Source: Paenibacillus tepidiphilus
GTDB lineage: Bacteria; Bacillota; Bacilli; Paenibacillales; Paenibacillaceae
Assembly: GCF_008635795.1 (NCBI RefSeq)
Contig: NZ_VWRQ01000004.1
Location: 124,001 to 188,000 of the forward strand
Length of the DNA stretch: 64,000 nt
Reading direction: 5' to 3'
In this document: positions 45,962-55,233 of the stretch, piece after piece
Position numbering within the stretch: position 1 is the first letter of the stretch
Layout: each line of letters begins with the position of its first letter
The notes under the pieces: model-generated
The model's input: the letters and a program-made list of their open reading frames with translations, nothing else
Told to the model about the DNA's origin: nothing
Databases searched by the model: none
Translations under genes and position numbers: made by a program

Positions 45962-46277
45962 GGCACTATCTTATTTAGGGCTTGCCATGAGGGCAGGCAA
46001 GATTGTCACCGGCGACGAGAGCGTACTGAAGGCAGTGCGTACTCGGGAAGCGAAGCTGGTCGTTCTAGCGGGTGACGCTTCAGATAATACCCAAAAAAAG
46101 TTCCGTGATAAATGCGGAACATACGATATTCCACTAGTCATCGCATCTGACCGGGATGAGCTCGGTGCAAGCATTGGTAAAGACCAGCGCGTAGTGCTGG
46201 CCGTTACGGACAAAGGATTCGCGGAAATGGTCTCCAAAGCGTTCGGAGATACAGTCGGAGGTGGAGTTATTGACTAA
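45954..46277 (+). CDS. rplGA: L7Ae-family RNA-binding protein YlxQ (RplGA)
   Basis: A 107-residue protein of the L7Ae/L30e family found between ylxR and infB, a k-turn RNA binder. Typical segments are [19 protein letters not shown] (about 6-24), a Lys/Asp-containing middle and the [17 protein letters not shown] stretch (about 72-88). I use ATG 45954 (MSKALSYLG); earlier in-frame starts lie inside rnpM. Its last eight bases overlap the infB start. Confidence 0.93.
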   Translation: MSKALSYLGLAMRAGKIVTGDESVLKAVRTREAKLVVLAGDASDNTQKKFRDKCGTYDIPLVIASDRDELGASIGKDQRVVLAVTDKGFAEMVSKAFGDTVGGGVID

Positions 46278-48939
46278 AGAAGATAACAAAGATAAACTGC
46301 GCGTGTACGAATATGCGAAATCGCTGAACATGAGCAGCAAAGAAATTATTACTATTCTGAAGCGTTTGAATGTTCCTGTGAATAACCATATGAGTGTAAT
46401 GGAGAACGATTCTGTTTCCAAAGTGGAGCAATTCTTCAAGGACATTAAATCGAACGCGGCAGCCAAACGGGAGGGCGGCGCCAGCAGCCGTCCGGCAGTA
46501 GTCCAAGCAACTGCAGAACCGCAAGGTGCCAACAAAATACAATCGGAAAAGCAGGTAGGTATGAACAGTAACCATAACAACAACCAATCGACAACGTCAC
46601 AAAGGCCACAGAGCGGACAAGATTCCCGCCGACCATCAGGAAATGGACAGAATTCCCGTCCGCAAGGAAGCTCGCAAGGAGGAAGCCGTCCGCAGGGCTC
46701 ACAAGGCGGCAACCGTCCGCAGGGTAGCTCGCAAGGCGGCAATAGACCGCAAGGAAGCTCCCAAGGAGGAAATCGTCCACAAGGTAGCTCGCAAGGAGGA
46801 AGCCGTCCGCAGGGAGGCCAAGGCGGCCAAGGGGGCGGCAATCGCCCACAGGGCTCGCAAGGCGGCAACAGACCGCAAGGCGGTTCGCAGGGCAGCCGTC
46901 CACAGGGTGGACAGCAAGGCGGCGGCAACAGACCGCAAGGCTCGCAAGGCAGCCGTCCGCAAGGGCAAGGCGGCGCACCACGCAGCGGCCAGCCGGCGCA
47001 GGACTTCTCGCGCAGCGGCGACAGAACTCAGAAGAAGAATGTTCCCGGCGGCAGAGCAGGAAACGGTAACCAGAAACGGTTCGAGGACGGTAAGAGCGGA
47101 GGCAACAATTACCGCAGCCGGCCAGGCAACAAGAATAACCGCGGCAGAAACCAGCAGCAGACTGAACGCCGTGAAAAGATCGACAATACACCGAAGAAGA
47201 TTATCGTACGCGGCAACATGACAGTCGGCGAAACCGCCAAACTGCTTCATAAAGACGCTTCGGAAGTAATCAAGAAGCTGATCCTGATGGGCGTAATGGC
47301 CACTATCAATCAGGAGCTGGACATCGAAACGATCCAGCTGCTTGCCGGCGAGTTCGGTGTTGAAGTGGAAGTGAAGATTCCAGTCGACGAAGACACCTTC
47401 GAGAACGTTGAAGAGAATGATTCCGAAGAGGATCTGCAGTCCCGTCCTCCGGTAGTCACCATCATGGGTCACGTTGACCACGGTAAAACCACGCTCTTGG
47501 ATGCCATCCGCTCCACTAACGTAACCGGCGGAGAAGCCGGCGGGATTACCCAGCATATCGGTGCCTATCAGGTTGAAATCAACCAGAAGAAGATCACCTT
47601 CCTGGATACTCCGGGCCACGAAGCGTTTACTGCAATGCGTGCCCGCGGCGCGCAGGTAACCGACATGACGATCATCGTTGTGGCTGCCGATGACGGCGTA
47701 ATGCCGCAGACGGTAGAGGCGATCAACCACGCCAAGGCCGCTGGATTGCCAATCATCGTAGCTGTTAACAAGATCGACAAGCCGGGTGCCGATCCGGATC
47801 GCGTGAAGCAAGAGCTGACCAATTATGAGCTGGTACCGGAAGAGTGGGGCGGCGATACGATCTTCGTCAACCTGTCCGCGAAGCAGCGCATTAATCTGGA
47901 AGAATTGCTGGAAATGATTCTGCTGGTTGCCGAAGTTAATGAATACAAGGCGAACCCTGATAAGCGTGCGCGCGGTACGGTCATTGAAGCCGAGCTCGAT
48001 AAGAGCCGTGGACCGGTTGCCCGTATCCTTGTGCAGAATGGTACGCTGAAAGTCGGAGACGCCTTTGTTGCGGGTAACTGCTTCGGACGCGTCCGTGCCA
48101 TGGTCAATGATAAGGGCCGTAAGATCAAGGAAGCGGGTCCTTCTACACCGGTGGAAATTACCGGTCTCACGGAAGTGCCGGGAGCGGGCGATCCGTTCAT
48201 GGCCTTCGAGGATGAGCGTAAGGCACGCGCTATTGCTGACCGCCGTTCGATCTCGCATCGTCAATCCGAGCTGAACACGAATACGCGTGTAACACTCGAT
48301 GATCTGTTCAAGCATATCAAAGAAGGCGAAATCAAGGACCTCAACGTCATTATCAAAGCTGACGTGCAAGGTTCCGTTGAAGCCCTCAAGGGCTCGCTTG
48401 CTAAGATTGAAGTTGAAGGCGTGCGGGTAAAAATTATTCACAGCGGCGCCGGTGCGATTACCGAATCCGACATTACCCTGGCTGCGGCATCCAACGCCAT
48501 TGTGATCGGCTTCAACGTTCGTCCGGATGCGCAGACGAAAGCGACCGCCGATCAAGAGAAGGTGGATGTGCGTCTGCATAACATCATTTACAATGTCATT
48601 GAGGAAATCGAGAGTGCCATGAAGGGTATGCTCGATCCGATCTTCAAAGAAAATATTATCGGCCATGCTGAAGTACGTAATATCTTCAAGATCAGTAAAG
48701 TGGGTAACATTGCCGGCTGTATGGTAACTGACGGCAAAATTGCCCGTAATGCTGAATTGCGCCTGATCCGTGGCGGCATCGTGGTGCATGAAGGCAAGGT
48801 TGACACCTTGAAGCGCTACAAAGACGATGCCAAAGAAGTGTCGCAAGGGTTTGAATGCGGCATAACTTTGGAACGCTATAATGACATCCAAGTGGGTGAC
48901 ATCATCGAAGCGTTCATCATGGAAAAGGTTGAGCGCTAA
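46270..48939 (+). CDS. infB: Translation initiation factor IF-2
   Basis: IF-2 is the GTPase that places initiator tRNA on the ribosome. An N-terminal domain (about 10-50), a long disordered linker with 11 RPQG units (about 130-240), a second IF2-N-like domain (about 305-370), then the G domain with GHVDHGKTT (about 397-405), DTPGHEAF and NKIDKPGAD, followed by domains II-IV. The start is TTG 46270, eight bases after GGAGG (46257-46261); GTG 46261 is inside that site. It overlaps rplGA by eight bases. 889 residues is long because of the linker. Confidence 0.97.
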   Translation: MTKEDNKDKLRVYEYAKSLNMSSKEIITILKRLNVPVNNHMSVMENDSVSKVEQFFKDIKSNAAAKREGGASSRPAVVQATAEPQGANKIQSEKQVGMNSNHNNNQSTTSQRPQSGQDSRRPSGNGQNSRPQGSSQGGSRPQGSQGGNRPQGSSQGGNRPQGSSQGGNRPQGSSQGGSRPQGGQGGQGGGNRPQGSQGGNRPQGGSQGSRPQGGQQGGGNRPQGSQGSRPQGQGGAPRSGQPAQDFSRSGDRTQKKNVPGGRAGNGNQKRFEDGKSGGNNYRSRPGNKNNRGRNQQQTERREKIDNTPKKIIVRGNMTVGETAKLLHKDASEVIKKLILMGVMATINQELDIETIQLLAGEFGVEVEVKIPVDEDTFENVEENDSEEDLQSRPPVVTIMGHVDHGKTTLLDAIRSTNVTGGEAGGITQHIGAYQVEINQKKITFLDTPGHEAFTAMRARGAQVTDMTIIVVAADDGVMPQTVEAINHAKAAGLPIIVAVNKIDKPGADPDRVKQELTNYELVPEEWGGDTIFVNLSAKQRINLEELLEMILLVAEVNEYKANPDKRARGTVIEAELDKSRGPVARILVQNGTLKVGDAFVAGNCFGRVRAMVNDKGRKIKEAGPSTPVEITGLTEVPGAGDPFMAFEDERKARAIADRRSISHRQSELNTNTRVTLDDLFKHIKEGEIKDLNVIIKADVQGSVEALKGSLAKIEVEGVRVKIIHSGAGAITESDITLAAASNAIVIGFNVRPDAQTKATADQEKVDVRLHNIIYNVIEEIESAMKGMLDPIFKENIIGHAEVRNIFKISKVGNIAGCMVTDGKIARNAELRLIRGGIVVHEGKVDTLKRYKDDAKEVSQGFECGITLERYNDIQVGDIIEAFIMEKVER
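46657..46975 (+). repeat. RPQG-unit repeats in the infB linker
   Basis: Eleven RPQG units, mostly in the frame (N/S)RPQG(S/G)(S/Q)QGG, are coded here, with imperfect DNA repeats of about 30 bases. The translated part is rich in Gly, Gln, Ser and Arg and certainly disordered. Copy number could vary between strains by slippage. Confidence 0.8.
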
Positions 48940-48957
48940 GCAAAGAGGTGAATGCAT

Positions 48958-49320
48958 ATGTCTAAAATCAGAGCCGGACGGGTTGGCGAGCAAATCAAGA
49001 AGGAGCTCAGCCAGCTTATCCAAAGCGGACTGAAGGACCCGCGTGTCGGGTTCGTTACAGTCACCGGTGTCGACGTGACCAGCGATCTGTCGCAGGCCAA
49101 GGTATACCTTAGCGTATTTGGTGACGAGGAGCAGAAGCAAAGCTCGCTGAAGGCGATTGAGAAAGCGAACGGCTATCTCCGCTCGGAGCTGGGTAAGGTG
49201 ATCCGCCTGCGCCATACGCCAGAGCTGATCTTCAAATTTGACGAGTCCGTAGCCTACGGCAGTCATATCGAGAAGCTGCTTGGCGAGATCGGCAAAAGCG
49301 AAGAGAGCCAGGATAAATAA
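48958..49320 (+). CDS. rbfA: Ribosome-binding factor A
   Basis: RbfA is a small KH-like factor for 30S subunit maturation and 16S rRNA 5' end processing. The 120-residue protein has [20 protein letters not shown] at its start and the [19 protein letters not shown] segment (about 40-58). I use ATG 48958, seven bases after AGAGGTG (48944-48950); ATG 48952 is too close to it. In B. subtilis ylxP lies between infB and rbfA; it is absent here. Confidence 0.95.
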   Translation: MSKIRAGRVGEQIKKELSQLIQSGLKDPRVGFVTVTGVDVTSDLSQAKVYLSVFGDEEQKQSSLKAIEKANGYLRSELGKVIRLRHTPELIFKFDESVAYGSHIEKLLGEIGKSEESQDK

Positions 49321-49332
49321 AGGAGACGGCGA

Positions 49333-50310
49333 ATGCAGAGCTATGAACAAAGTCTCCGGCAGACCCGTGAGTTTCTGCTGGAACACGACGATTACCTTGT
49401 AGTGTCGCATGTTCAGCCGGACGGAGATGCAGTCAGCTCCACCCTAGCGGTGGGCTGGCTTCTCTCATGTCTGGGCAAAAAATACACCATGCTGAATGAA
49501 GGCCCGATACCGCAGCGGATGAAGTATCTGTGGCATGCTGATGATATCATCAACATGACAGAAGGCGGATTGAACCGTACCTTCAGTCATGTCATCTGCG
49601 TGGATTGCGCCGATTTCCAGCGTGTGGGATTAACCAAAAGCTACTTCGCGGTGAACTGCCTCATTCTGAACATTGACCATCATCCCACCAACAACGGTTA
49701 TGGTTCCCTGTCGCTCATTAAGCCGGATGCGGCGGCGACGGCGGAAATTCTGTTCGACCTGCTGAAGACCTTTCAGGTCGAGTGGGATCTGGATATCGCT
49801 ACCGCCATCTATACCGGCCTGCTAACCGATACCGGGGGATTCCGGTATACCAACACTTCCCCTAAAGTTATGGCTGCTGTGTCTGAGCTTCTTGCGCTGG
49901 GAGTCAATGGTCCTCTGCTGGCGGAGACGCTGCTTGAGGAAATGACCCTTGCGCAGGTAAAGGTGCTGCAGCGTGCGTTAAATACATTGGAGATGACGCC
50001 GGACGGTCAGATCGCCTGGGTGTACGTGACGCCGCAGGATATGCTGGATTGCGGCGCGGCCAATGAGGATCTGGAGGGAATCGTCAATTATCCGCGCAAT
50101 ATCCGCGGCGTTGAGGTCGGGATCTTGTTCAAAGAGATCAACGGCCAGGCGGTTAAAGCCAGTCTGCGATCCGCCGGCAAGGTGGATGTAGCGGCTCTGG
50201 CTCAAGTGTTTGGCGGCGGCGGCCATACGCGGGCGGCAGGTGCCCGGATCGACGCTCCGCTGGCACAGGCGATTCCGCTTGTGCTTGAGGAGGTTAAGCG
50301 GCATTTATGA
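49333..50310 (+). CDS. nrnA: DHH-family oligoribonuclease/pAp phosphatase NrnA
   Basis: NrnA degrades very short RNAs and dephosphorylates pAp. The 325-residue protein has the DHH motifs: HVQPDGDAVSS (about 29-39), CVDCADFQ (about 94-101), NIDHHPTNNGYG (about 115-126) and TDTGGFRYTN (about 161-170), and the DHHA1 domain with GGGGHTRAAG (about 294-303). AAGGAG at 49319-49324 precedes the ATG. It stands between rbfA and truB, unlike in B. subtilis, and overlaps truB by four bases. Confidence 0.95.
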   Translation: MQSYEQSLRQTREFLLEHDDYLVVSHVQPDGDAVSSTLAVGWLLSCLGKKYTMLNEGPIPQRMKYLWHADDIINMTEGGLNRTFSHVICVDCADFQRVGLTKSYFAVNCLILNIDHHPTNNGYGSLSLIKPDAAATAEILFDLLKTFQVEWDLDIATAIYTGLLTDTGGFRYTNTSPKVMAAVSELLALGVNGPLLAETLLEEMTLAQVKVLQRALNTLEMTPDGQIAWVYVTPQDMLDCGAANEDLEGIVNYPRNIRGVEVGILFKEINGQAVKASLRSAGKVDVAALAQVFGGGGHTRAAGARIDAPLAQAIPLVLEEVKRHL

Positions 50311-51221
50311 GTGAGCTTACAGGCGTACTCGCAGTTCATAAGCCGGCCGGCTTCACCTCGCATGATGTTGTAGCCAAGGCGCGGCGAATCCTGGGGATGA
50401 AGCGGATCGGACATACCGGTACGCTCGACCCGCAGGTGACGGGAGTGCTCCCGATCTGTCTCGGCAGAGCTACCCGGGTGGTGGAATACATTCAGGAGCT
50501 GCCGAAGGAGTATGTGGCGACACTGCGGCTGGGATTGTCCAGTGATACCGAGGATATGACCGGCACCATCACCGAGTCGGTGGATGAGGTGCAGGTTACA
50601 GAAGCCCAGGTACAGACGGTGCTGCAAACGTTCGTAGGCACCATCTCCCAGGTTCCGCCCATGTATTCAGCGGTGAAGGTTGACGGCAAGCGGCTCTATG
50701 AACTTGCCAGAGAAGGCAAGACCGTTGAACGCAAAAGCCGTGAAGTGGAAATCTATGAGATTGAGATGACCGAAATGGTCTGGAACGGCAATTATCCCGA
50801 TATTACCTTTCGGGTGTTGTGCTCCAAGGGTACATATATCCGTACGCTCTGCGTGGATATTGGGCGGGCGCTCAGTCTCCCGGGGGTTATGGTAAGTCTG
50901 ACGAGGACGATGTCCGGCGGCATTCCACTCAGCCGTTGTCTGACCCTTGAGCAGATTGCAGAGTATCAGGCAGACGGTACGCTGCAGAACTATTTGATTG
51001 CCGCCGATGAGGCGATTGCCCACCTGCCGCGTCATACCGTAACGGAAGAGAAGCAAAAAGCGGCGGTGCAGGGTCAACGGCTCTCTGCCAAGGCGGTCAT
51101 TCCAGAAGTCGAGTCGGCGGGGCATTTCCGGCTTTACGATCCCGCCGGTGAATTTCTGGGGATTTATGAGCGGGACGACAGCGGGGCGATTGCTCCGGTA
51201 AAAGTGTTCGCTCAGGCATAA
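50307..51221 (+). CDS. truB: tRNA pseudouridine-55 synthase TruB
   Basis: TruB makes pseudouridine 55 in tRNA T arms. The catalytic Asp is in GHTGTLDPQVTGVLP (about 36-50), and the KGTYIRTLCVDIG segment (about 174-186) is typical of the family. The 304-residue length is normal. The ATGA start overlaps nrnA. Confidence 0.97.
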   Translation: MSELTGVLAVHKPAGFTSHDVVAKARRILGMKRIGHTGTLDPQVTGVLPICLGRATRVVEYIQELPKEYVATLRLGLSSDTEDMTGTITESVDEVQVTEAQVQTVLQTFVGTISQVPPMYSAVKVDGKRLYELAREGKTVERKSREVEIYEIEMTEMVWNGNYPDITFRVLCSKGTYIRTLCVDIGRALSLPGVMVSLTRTMSGGIPLSRCLTLEQIAEYQADGTLQNYLIAADEAIAHLPRHTVTEEKQKAAVQGQRLSAKAVIPEVESAGHFRLYDPAGEFLGIYERDDSGAIAPVKVFAQA

Positions 51222-51259
51222 CCGTTAATTTTATTTGTGAATTGTAGGTGAGAAGCAGC

Positions 51260-52207
51260 GTGAGAACGATCAACTTAAGCTATCCATTGCCTCCGGAGAC
51301 TGTGGCACAGTGGGCCCGGCCGCAGGTGGCTGCACTCGGACAGTTTGACGGACTGCACCGCGGACATGCCAGCGTCATCGCTTCGGCTGTTACTTCTGCC
51401 CGCCGGGAAGGTGTACCGGCAGCGGTGATTACGTTTCATCCGCATCCGAAGGATGTGATGGGCAAGGGTGATTATGACGGATATTTGACTCCGCCGCGGG
51501 ACAAGCAGGAGCTGCTGGCCGCAATGGGTGTCGATCTATTATATATCATTGAATTTAATGAACAGCTGTCCCGGGTCAGCCCGCAGGATTTTGTCACCGG
51601 CATGCTGCTGCCGCTGCAAATTACAACCGCCGTGGTCGGGTTCGACTATCGCTTCGGTTACAAAGGCGAAGGCGATGCCGACATGCTTCGTGAGCTTGGC
51701 TCCGGCCATATGAAGGTGGAGACAACGCCTCCTTATCTGCTTACAGGTGAGAAGGTCAGCAGCTCAGGCATCCGCAAAAGCCTGCAATCCGGAGATCTGG
51801 AGCGGGCCAACGCCTGGTTCGGCCGCTGCTACCATCTGCGGGGAACCGTCGGGCACGGGGAGAAGCGCGGGCGGACGATCGGCTTTCCCACGGCGAATCT
51901 GCAGCTTGAGGACCGCTATGTTATTCCTGCCAAAGGCGTATATGCAGTAAAAGTGCATCATGAGGCGGCTGTATTATACGGCGTCATGAACGTCGGTGTG
52001 AAGCCAACCTTTCATGAGGGTGTTACCGCACCGAGCTTCGAGGTGCATCTGTTTGATTTTGCCGCAGATATCTACGGCCAGGAGCTGATGGTGGAGCTGG
52101 TGTCCTTTATCCGGCCGGAACGCAAGTTCACCTCCATTGATGCACTGATCGCGCAAATCGCGGACGATGCGGAAACTGCCAAACAGCTGCTGGAATATCA
52201 TTCATAA
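51260..52207 (+). CDS. ribF: Bifunctional riboflavin kinase/FAD synthetase
   Basis: RibF (RibC in B. subtilis) makes FMN and then FAD. The N-terminal adenylyltransferase domain has LGQFDGLHRGH (about 26-36), the C-terminal flavokinase domain has GRTIGFPTANL (about 203-213). I use GTG 51260 (315 residues) with AGGTGAG at 51246-51252; an in-frame GTG at 51248 is inside that site. It follows truB closely. Confidence 0.96.
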   Translation: MRTINLSYPLPPETVAQWARPQVAALGQFDGLHRGHASVIASAVTSARREGVPAAVITFHPHPKDVMGKGDYDGYLTPPRDKQELLAAMGVDLLYIIEFNEQLSRVSPQDFVTGMLLPLQITTAVVGFDYRFGYKGEGDADMLRELGSGHMKVETTPPYLLTGEKVSSSGIRKSLQSGDLERANAWFGRCYHLRGTVGHGEKRGRTIGFPTANLQLEDRYVIPAKGVYAVKVHHEAAVLYGVMNVGVKPTFHEGVTAPSFEVHLFDFAADIYGQELMVELVSFIRPERKFTSIDALIAQIADDAETAKQLLEYHS

Positions 52208-52215
52208 ACATGACG

Positions 52216-52244
52216 TTTACTTTTGCAGGCAGAAATGCTATACT
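52216..52244 (+). promoter_or_regulatory. Sigma-A promoter of rpsO
   Basis: TATACT (52239-52244) with an extended TG at 52236-52237, and TTTACT (52216-52221) as a weak -35 box, 17 bases apart. It lies about 100 bases before the rpsO start. Confidence 0.7.
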
Positions 52245-52249
52245 GATTA

Positions 52250-52347
52250 ACGTTGCTGGAAAGACAGCATCATAACCTTGGCTTGGTTGCCCGTTCTCAC
52301 CGACGGCTACGAGGCCAGAGGCGATTATAATGAAGGAGGTGAACAGG
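52250..52347 (+). promoter_or_regulatory. Structured leader of rpsO
   Basis: TGCTG and CAGCA pair near 52254-52269, and a second stem forms from GCCCGT and ACGGC near 52289-52307. S15 is known in several bacteria to bind its own leader and block translation; this leader fits that in position and size but I cannot confirm the S15 site. AAGGAGGTG (52333-52341) is the ribosome site. Confidence 0.45.
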
Positions 52348-52617
52348 ATGGCATTGACTCAAGAACGTAAACACCAATTGATCGACGAGCACAAAACTCA
52401 TGAATCCGACACTGGATCCCCAGAGGTGCAAGTTGCTATCCTTACGGAAAATATCGTAAACTTGACAAACCACTTGCGTACGCACAAGAAGGATCACCAT
52501 TCCCGTCGCGGACTGCTCAAGATGGTTGGACAACGTCGTAAATTGCTGGCATATCTGAAGAACAAAGATGTGCGTCGTTACAGCGCCCTGATCGAGAAAC
52601 TGGGATTGCGTCGTTAA
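52348..52617 (+). CDS. rpsO: 30S ribosomal protein S15
   Basis: S15 of the small ribosomal subunit, 89 residues as in B. subtilis, beginning [20 protein letters not shown], with the RNA-binding stretch [20 protein letters not shown] (about 45-64). I use ATG 52348, seven bases after AAGGAGGTG; an in-frame ATG at 52330 lies before the site. Confidence 0.98.
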   Translation: MALTQERKHQLIDEHKTHESDTGSPEVQVAILTENIVNLTNHLRTHKKDHHSRRGLLKMVGQRRKLLAYLKNKDVRRYSALIEKLGLRR

Positions 52618-52637
52618 TTTTCCATAAGATGACCCTT

Positions 52638-52705
52638 AAAGCAGCCTGGTTGTATACCGTATGTCCTTAATTGTGAGGTACAGCGGGACAGCCGGGTTGC
52701 TTTTT
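52638..52705 (+). terminator. Rho-independent terminator after rpsO
   Basis: AAAGCAGCCTGG (52638-52649) pairs with CCGGGTTGCTTT (52692-52703), with two G-T pairs, and a T-run follows. The loop is long (about 40 bases). Confidence 0.7.
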
Positions 52706-52759
52706 GAAAATTTAGGGAAAACTTTAACAGTGGCTTGCTTTCGCAGAACCACAGAAACC

Positions 52760-52802
52760 AAACGGCTGGTGCAATATTGCAGGACAAGCCGTTTCTTCTT
52801 TT
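52760..52802 (+). terminator. Second hairpin in the rpsO-pnp gap
   Basis: AAACGGCT (52760-52767) pairs with AGCCGTTT (52787-52794) around TGCAATATTGCA (52770-52781), itself an inverted repeat, followed by CTTCTTTT. It may be a terminator or a processing signal in the pnp leader. The rest of the 308-base gap, about 52803-52925, holds no convincing promoter or gene. Confidence 0.6.
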
Positions 52803-52925
52803 ATGATATCTACCATACGATGCCTGGCTTCCCCCGGAAACAGGTATTCTTTGTTTCATTTGACCGCTTGCGATGATCTGTAAAGTGATTAGTGGGGGGT
52901 CTATTACCACTTGAGGAGGGATTTT

Positions 52926-55028
52926 ATGGAAAAACGTGTGGAAATGCAGCTCGGCGGAAGACGCCTCGTGCTGGAAACCGGCCGTCTGGCCAAGCAGGCC
53001 AACGCTGCAGTTATGGTCCGCTATGGGGATACTGCGGTATTGTGTACGGTTACAGCCTCCAGCGAGCCGAAGGATCTCGATTTCTTTCCGCTGACCGTAA
53101 ATTATGAAGAAAGACTGTATGCCGTCGGCAAAATTCCAGGCGGCTTCATTAAACGGGAAGGCCGTCCGAGTGAAAAGGCTATTCTGTCCAGCCGTCTGAC
53201 CGACCGGCCGATTCGTCCGTTGTTCCCGGAAGGCTTCCGTAATGATGTGCAAGTGCTTAATCTCGTCATGAGCGTGGATCAGGATTGCGCACCGGACATC
53301 GCCGCAATGATTGGTACCTCGGCAGCGCTGAGTATCTCTGATGTTCCGTTTGACGGACCGATCGGCGGAGTCTCCGTTGGCCGGATTGCCGGTGAATTCG
53401 TGATCAACCCGAACGTGGCACAGCAGGAAGCGAGCGATCTGTACCTCGTAGTGGCTGGAACCAAAGAAGCCATTATGATGGTTGAAGCGGAAGCCAACGA
53501 AGTGCCGGAAGAAGTAATGCTGGAAGCAATCATGTTCGGGCATGAAGAGATCCGCAAGATTGTGGCTACCATTGAAGAGCTGGTACAAATTGCCGGCAAA
53601 GAAAAGATGGCAGTGAAGCTGCACGCCGTCAATGCCGAAGTCAATGCGGAGGTTCGCGACTTCGCGCAAGCCCGTCTTGTAGAAGCAGTCCGAATCGCCG
53701 AGAAGCATGCCCGTCAGGATGCTATCGACGAAGTGAATAACGAGACGGTTTCGTATTTCGCGGAGAAATACATAGAGACCCCTGAACTTCTCTCCGATGT
53801 CAAGGAAGTGCTGCATGATATCGTCAAGGAAGAAGTCAGAAGATTGATTACCCATGACAAGGTTCGTCCGGATGGACGCAAGCTGGATGAGATCCGTCCG
53901 ATTGATTGCGATACCAGTCTGCTGCCGCGTACCCACGGCTCCGGTCTGTTTACCCGCGGACAAACCCAGGCGCTCAGCGTCTGCACTCTGGGTGCGCTCG
54001 GCGATGTGCAGATTCTCGACGGTATTGATCCGGCCGAGACGAAGCGCTTCATGCACCATTACAACTTCCCGCCGTTCAGCGTCGGGGAAGCCCGTCCGCT
54101 CCGCGCACCGGGCCGCCGCGAAATCGGTCATGGCGCACTGGGCGAAAGAGCATTGTCCAAGGTAATTCCAAGTGAGACGGAATTCCCTTACACCATCCGC
54201 CTCGTATCCGAGGTCATTGAATCCAACGGTTCGACTTCCCAGGCCAGCATTTGCGCAAGCACACTGGCGATGATGGATGCAGGCGTACCGATCAAGGCTC
54301 CGGTTGCCGGTGTGGCGATGGGTCTGATCAAGGATGGCGATCATGTATCGATCCTGACCGACATTCAAGGGATGGAAGATCACCTGGGCGATATGGACTT
54401 CAAGGTTGCAGGTACGGCAGAAGGCGTCACGGCGATCCAGATGGACATCAAGATTGCCGGCATCGACCGCGCTATTCTGCAGGAAGCGCTGCAGCAGGCC
54501 AAGGAAGGCCGGATGCATATTCTCGGCAAGATGATGGAAGCTATTTCTGCTCCAAGAACCAGCCTGTCGCAGTACGCGCCTAAGATCATTATCATGAACA
54601 TTAATCCGGACAAGATCCGCGACGTCATTGGCGCAGGCGGCAAGATCATCAACAAGATCATTGAAGAAACCGGCGTGAAGATCGATATCGAGCAGGACGG
54701 CCGTGTATTCATTGCTTCTTCCGATGAAGCTATGATCCAGAAAGCCCGCGGCATTATCGAAGGCATCGTGAAGGAAATCCAGGTCGGCGAGATTTATGTC
54801 GGTACTGTCAGACGGATTGAGAAATTCGGCGCATTTGTCGAACTGATTCCGGGCAAAGACGGACTGGTGCATATTTCTCAGCTCTCGACGGAGCGCGTAG
54901 CCAAAGTAGAAGATGTTGTAGCCATTGGCGATACCATTACTGTTAAGGTTACCGAAATTGACCAGCAGGGCCGCGTTAATCTGTCCCGCAAAGCTGTGCT
55001 CACCGCAGAAAGCGGCGCAAAGGCTTAA
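52926..55028 (+). CDS. pnp: Polyribonucleotide nucleotidyltransferase (PNPase)
   Basis: PNPase degrades RNA from the 3' end with phosphate. Two RNase PH domains (about 10-230 and 310-545), a helical linker, a KH domain (around [15 protein letters not shown], about 563-577) and an S1 domain ([19 protein letters not shown], about 622-640) are in order. I use ATG 52926, five bases after GAGGAGGG; TTG 52911 is inside or before the site. 700 residues is normal. Confidence 0.97.
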   Translation: MEKRVEMQLGGRRLVLETGRLAKQANAAVMVRYGDTAVLCTVTASSEPKDLDFFPLTVNYEERLYAVGKIPGGFIKREGRPSEKAILSSRLTDRPIRPLFPEGFRNDVQVLNLVMSVDQDCAPDIAAMIGTSAALSISDVPFDGPIGGVSVGRIAGEFVINPNVAQQEASDLYLVVAGTKEAIMMVEAEANEVPEEVMLEAIMFGHEEIRKIVATIEELVQIAGKEKMAVKLHAVNAEVNAEVRDFAQARLVEAVRIAEKHARQDAIDEVNNETVSYFAEKYIETPELLSDVKEVLHDIVKEEVRRLITHDKVRPDGRKLDEIRPIDCDTSLLPRTHGSGLFTRGQTQALSVCTLGALGDVQILDGIDPAETKRFMHHYNFPPFSVGEARPLRAPGRREIGHGALGERALSKVIPSETEFPYTIRLVSEVIESNGSTSQASICASTLAMMDAGVPIKAPVAGVAMGLIKDGDHVSILTDIQGMEDHLGDMDFKVAGTAEGVTAIQMDIKIAGIDRAILQEALQQAKEGRMHILGKMMEAISAPRTSLSQYAPKIIIMNINPDKIRDVIGAGGKIINKIIEETGVKIDIEQDGRVFIASSDEAMIQKARGIIEGIVKEIQVGEIYVGTVRRIEKFGAFVELIPGKDGLVHISQLSTERVAKVEDVVAIGDTITVKVTEIDQQGRVNLSRKAVLTAESGAKA

Positions 55029-55057
55029 GTTCTGCCTGCTATAGGATAAATGAGAAG

Positions 55058-55093
55058 AAGAGACAGCATCGTTAGCGAGCTGGCTCTTTTTTT
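55058..55093 (+). terminator. Rho-independent terminator after pnp
   Basis: AAGAGACAGC (55058-55067) pairs with GCTGGCTCTT (55079-55088), with one A-G mismatch, followed by TTTTT. It lies 29 bases after pnp. Confidence 0.75.
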
Positions 55094-55233
55094 AATGCAG
55101 CGAATGCATTGTGCGTTCCCCGCGAGTTGGCCATGCCGCATATTTTCCGGAATCATCTCATAGGCTGGGACAAAGCGTCTTCTGCCGTCTGCGGAAGATG
55201 CAAGAGTAGCTTCTTCCGGGGAGGAACAACGTC

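Noticed and set aside
46699..49410. 903-codon open frame on the - strand opposite infB
   Set aside because: It mirrors infB almost exactly, with a product rich in Leu, Ala and Arg in the repeat part and no known motif. Long antisense frames arise from codon bias in GC-rich genes and from the RPQG repeats.
52661..52876. 71-codon frame in the rpsO-pnp gap
   Set aside because: It runs through both hairpins, has no ribosome site, and its product shows no recognisable feature.
52614..54872. 752-codon open frame on the - strand opposite pnp
   Set aside because: It lies fully opposite the clear PNPase gene, has no ribosome site or motif, and its composition is that of a reversed gene.
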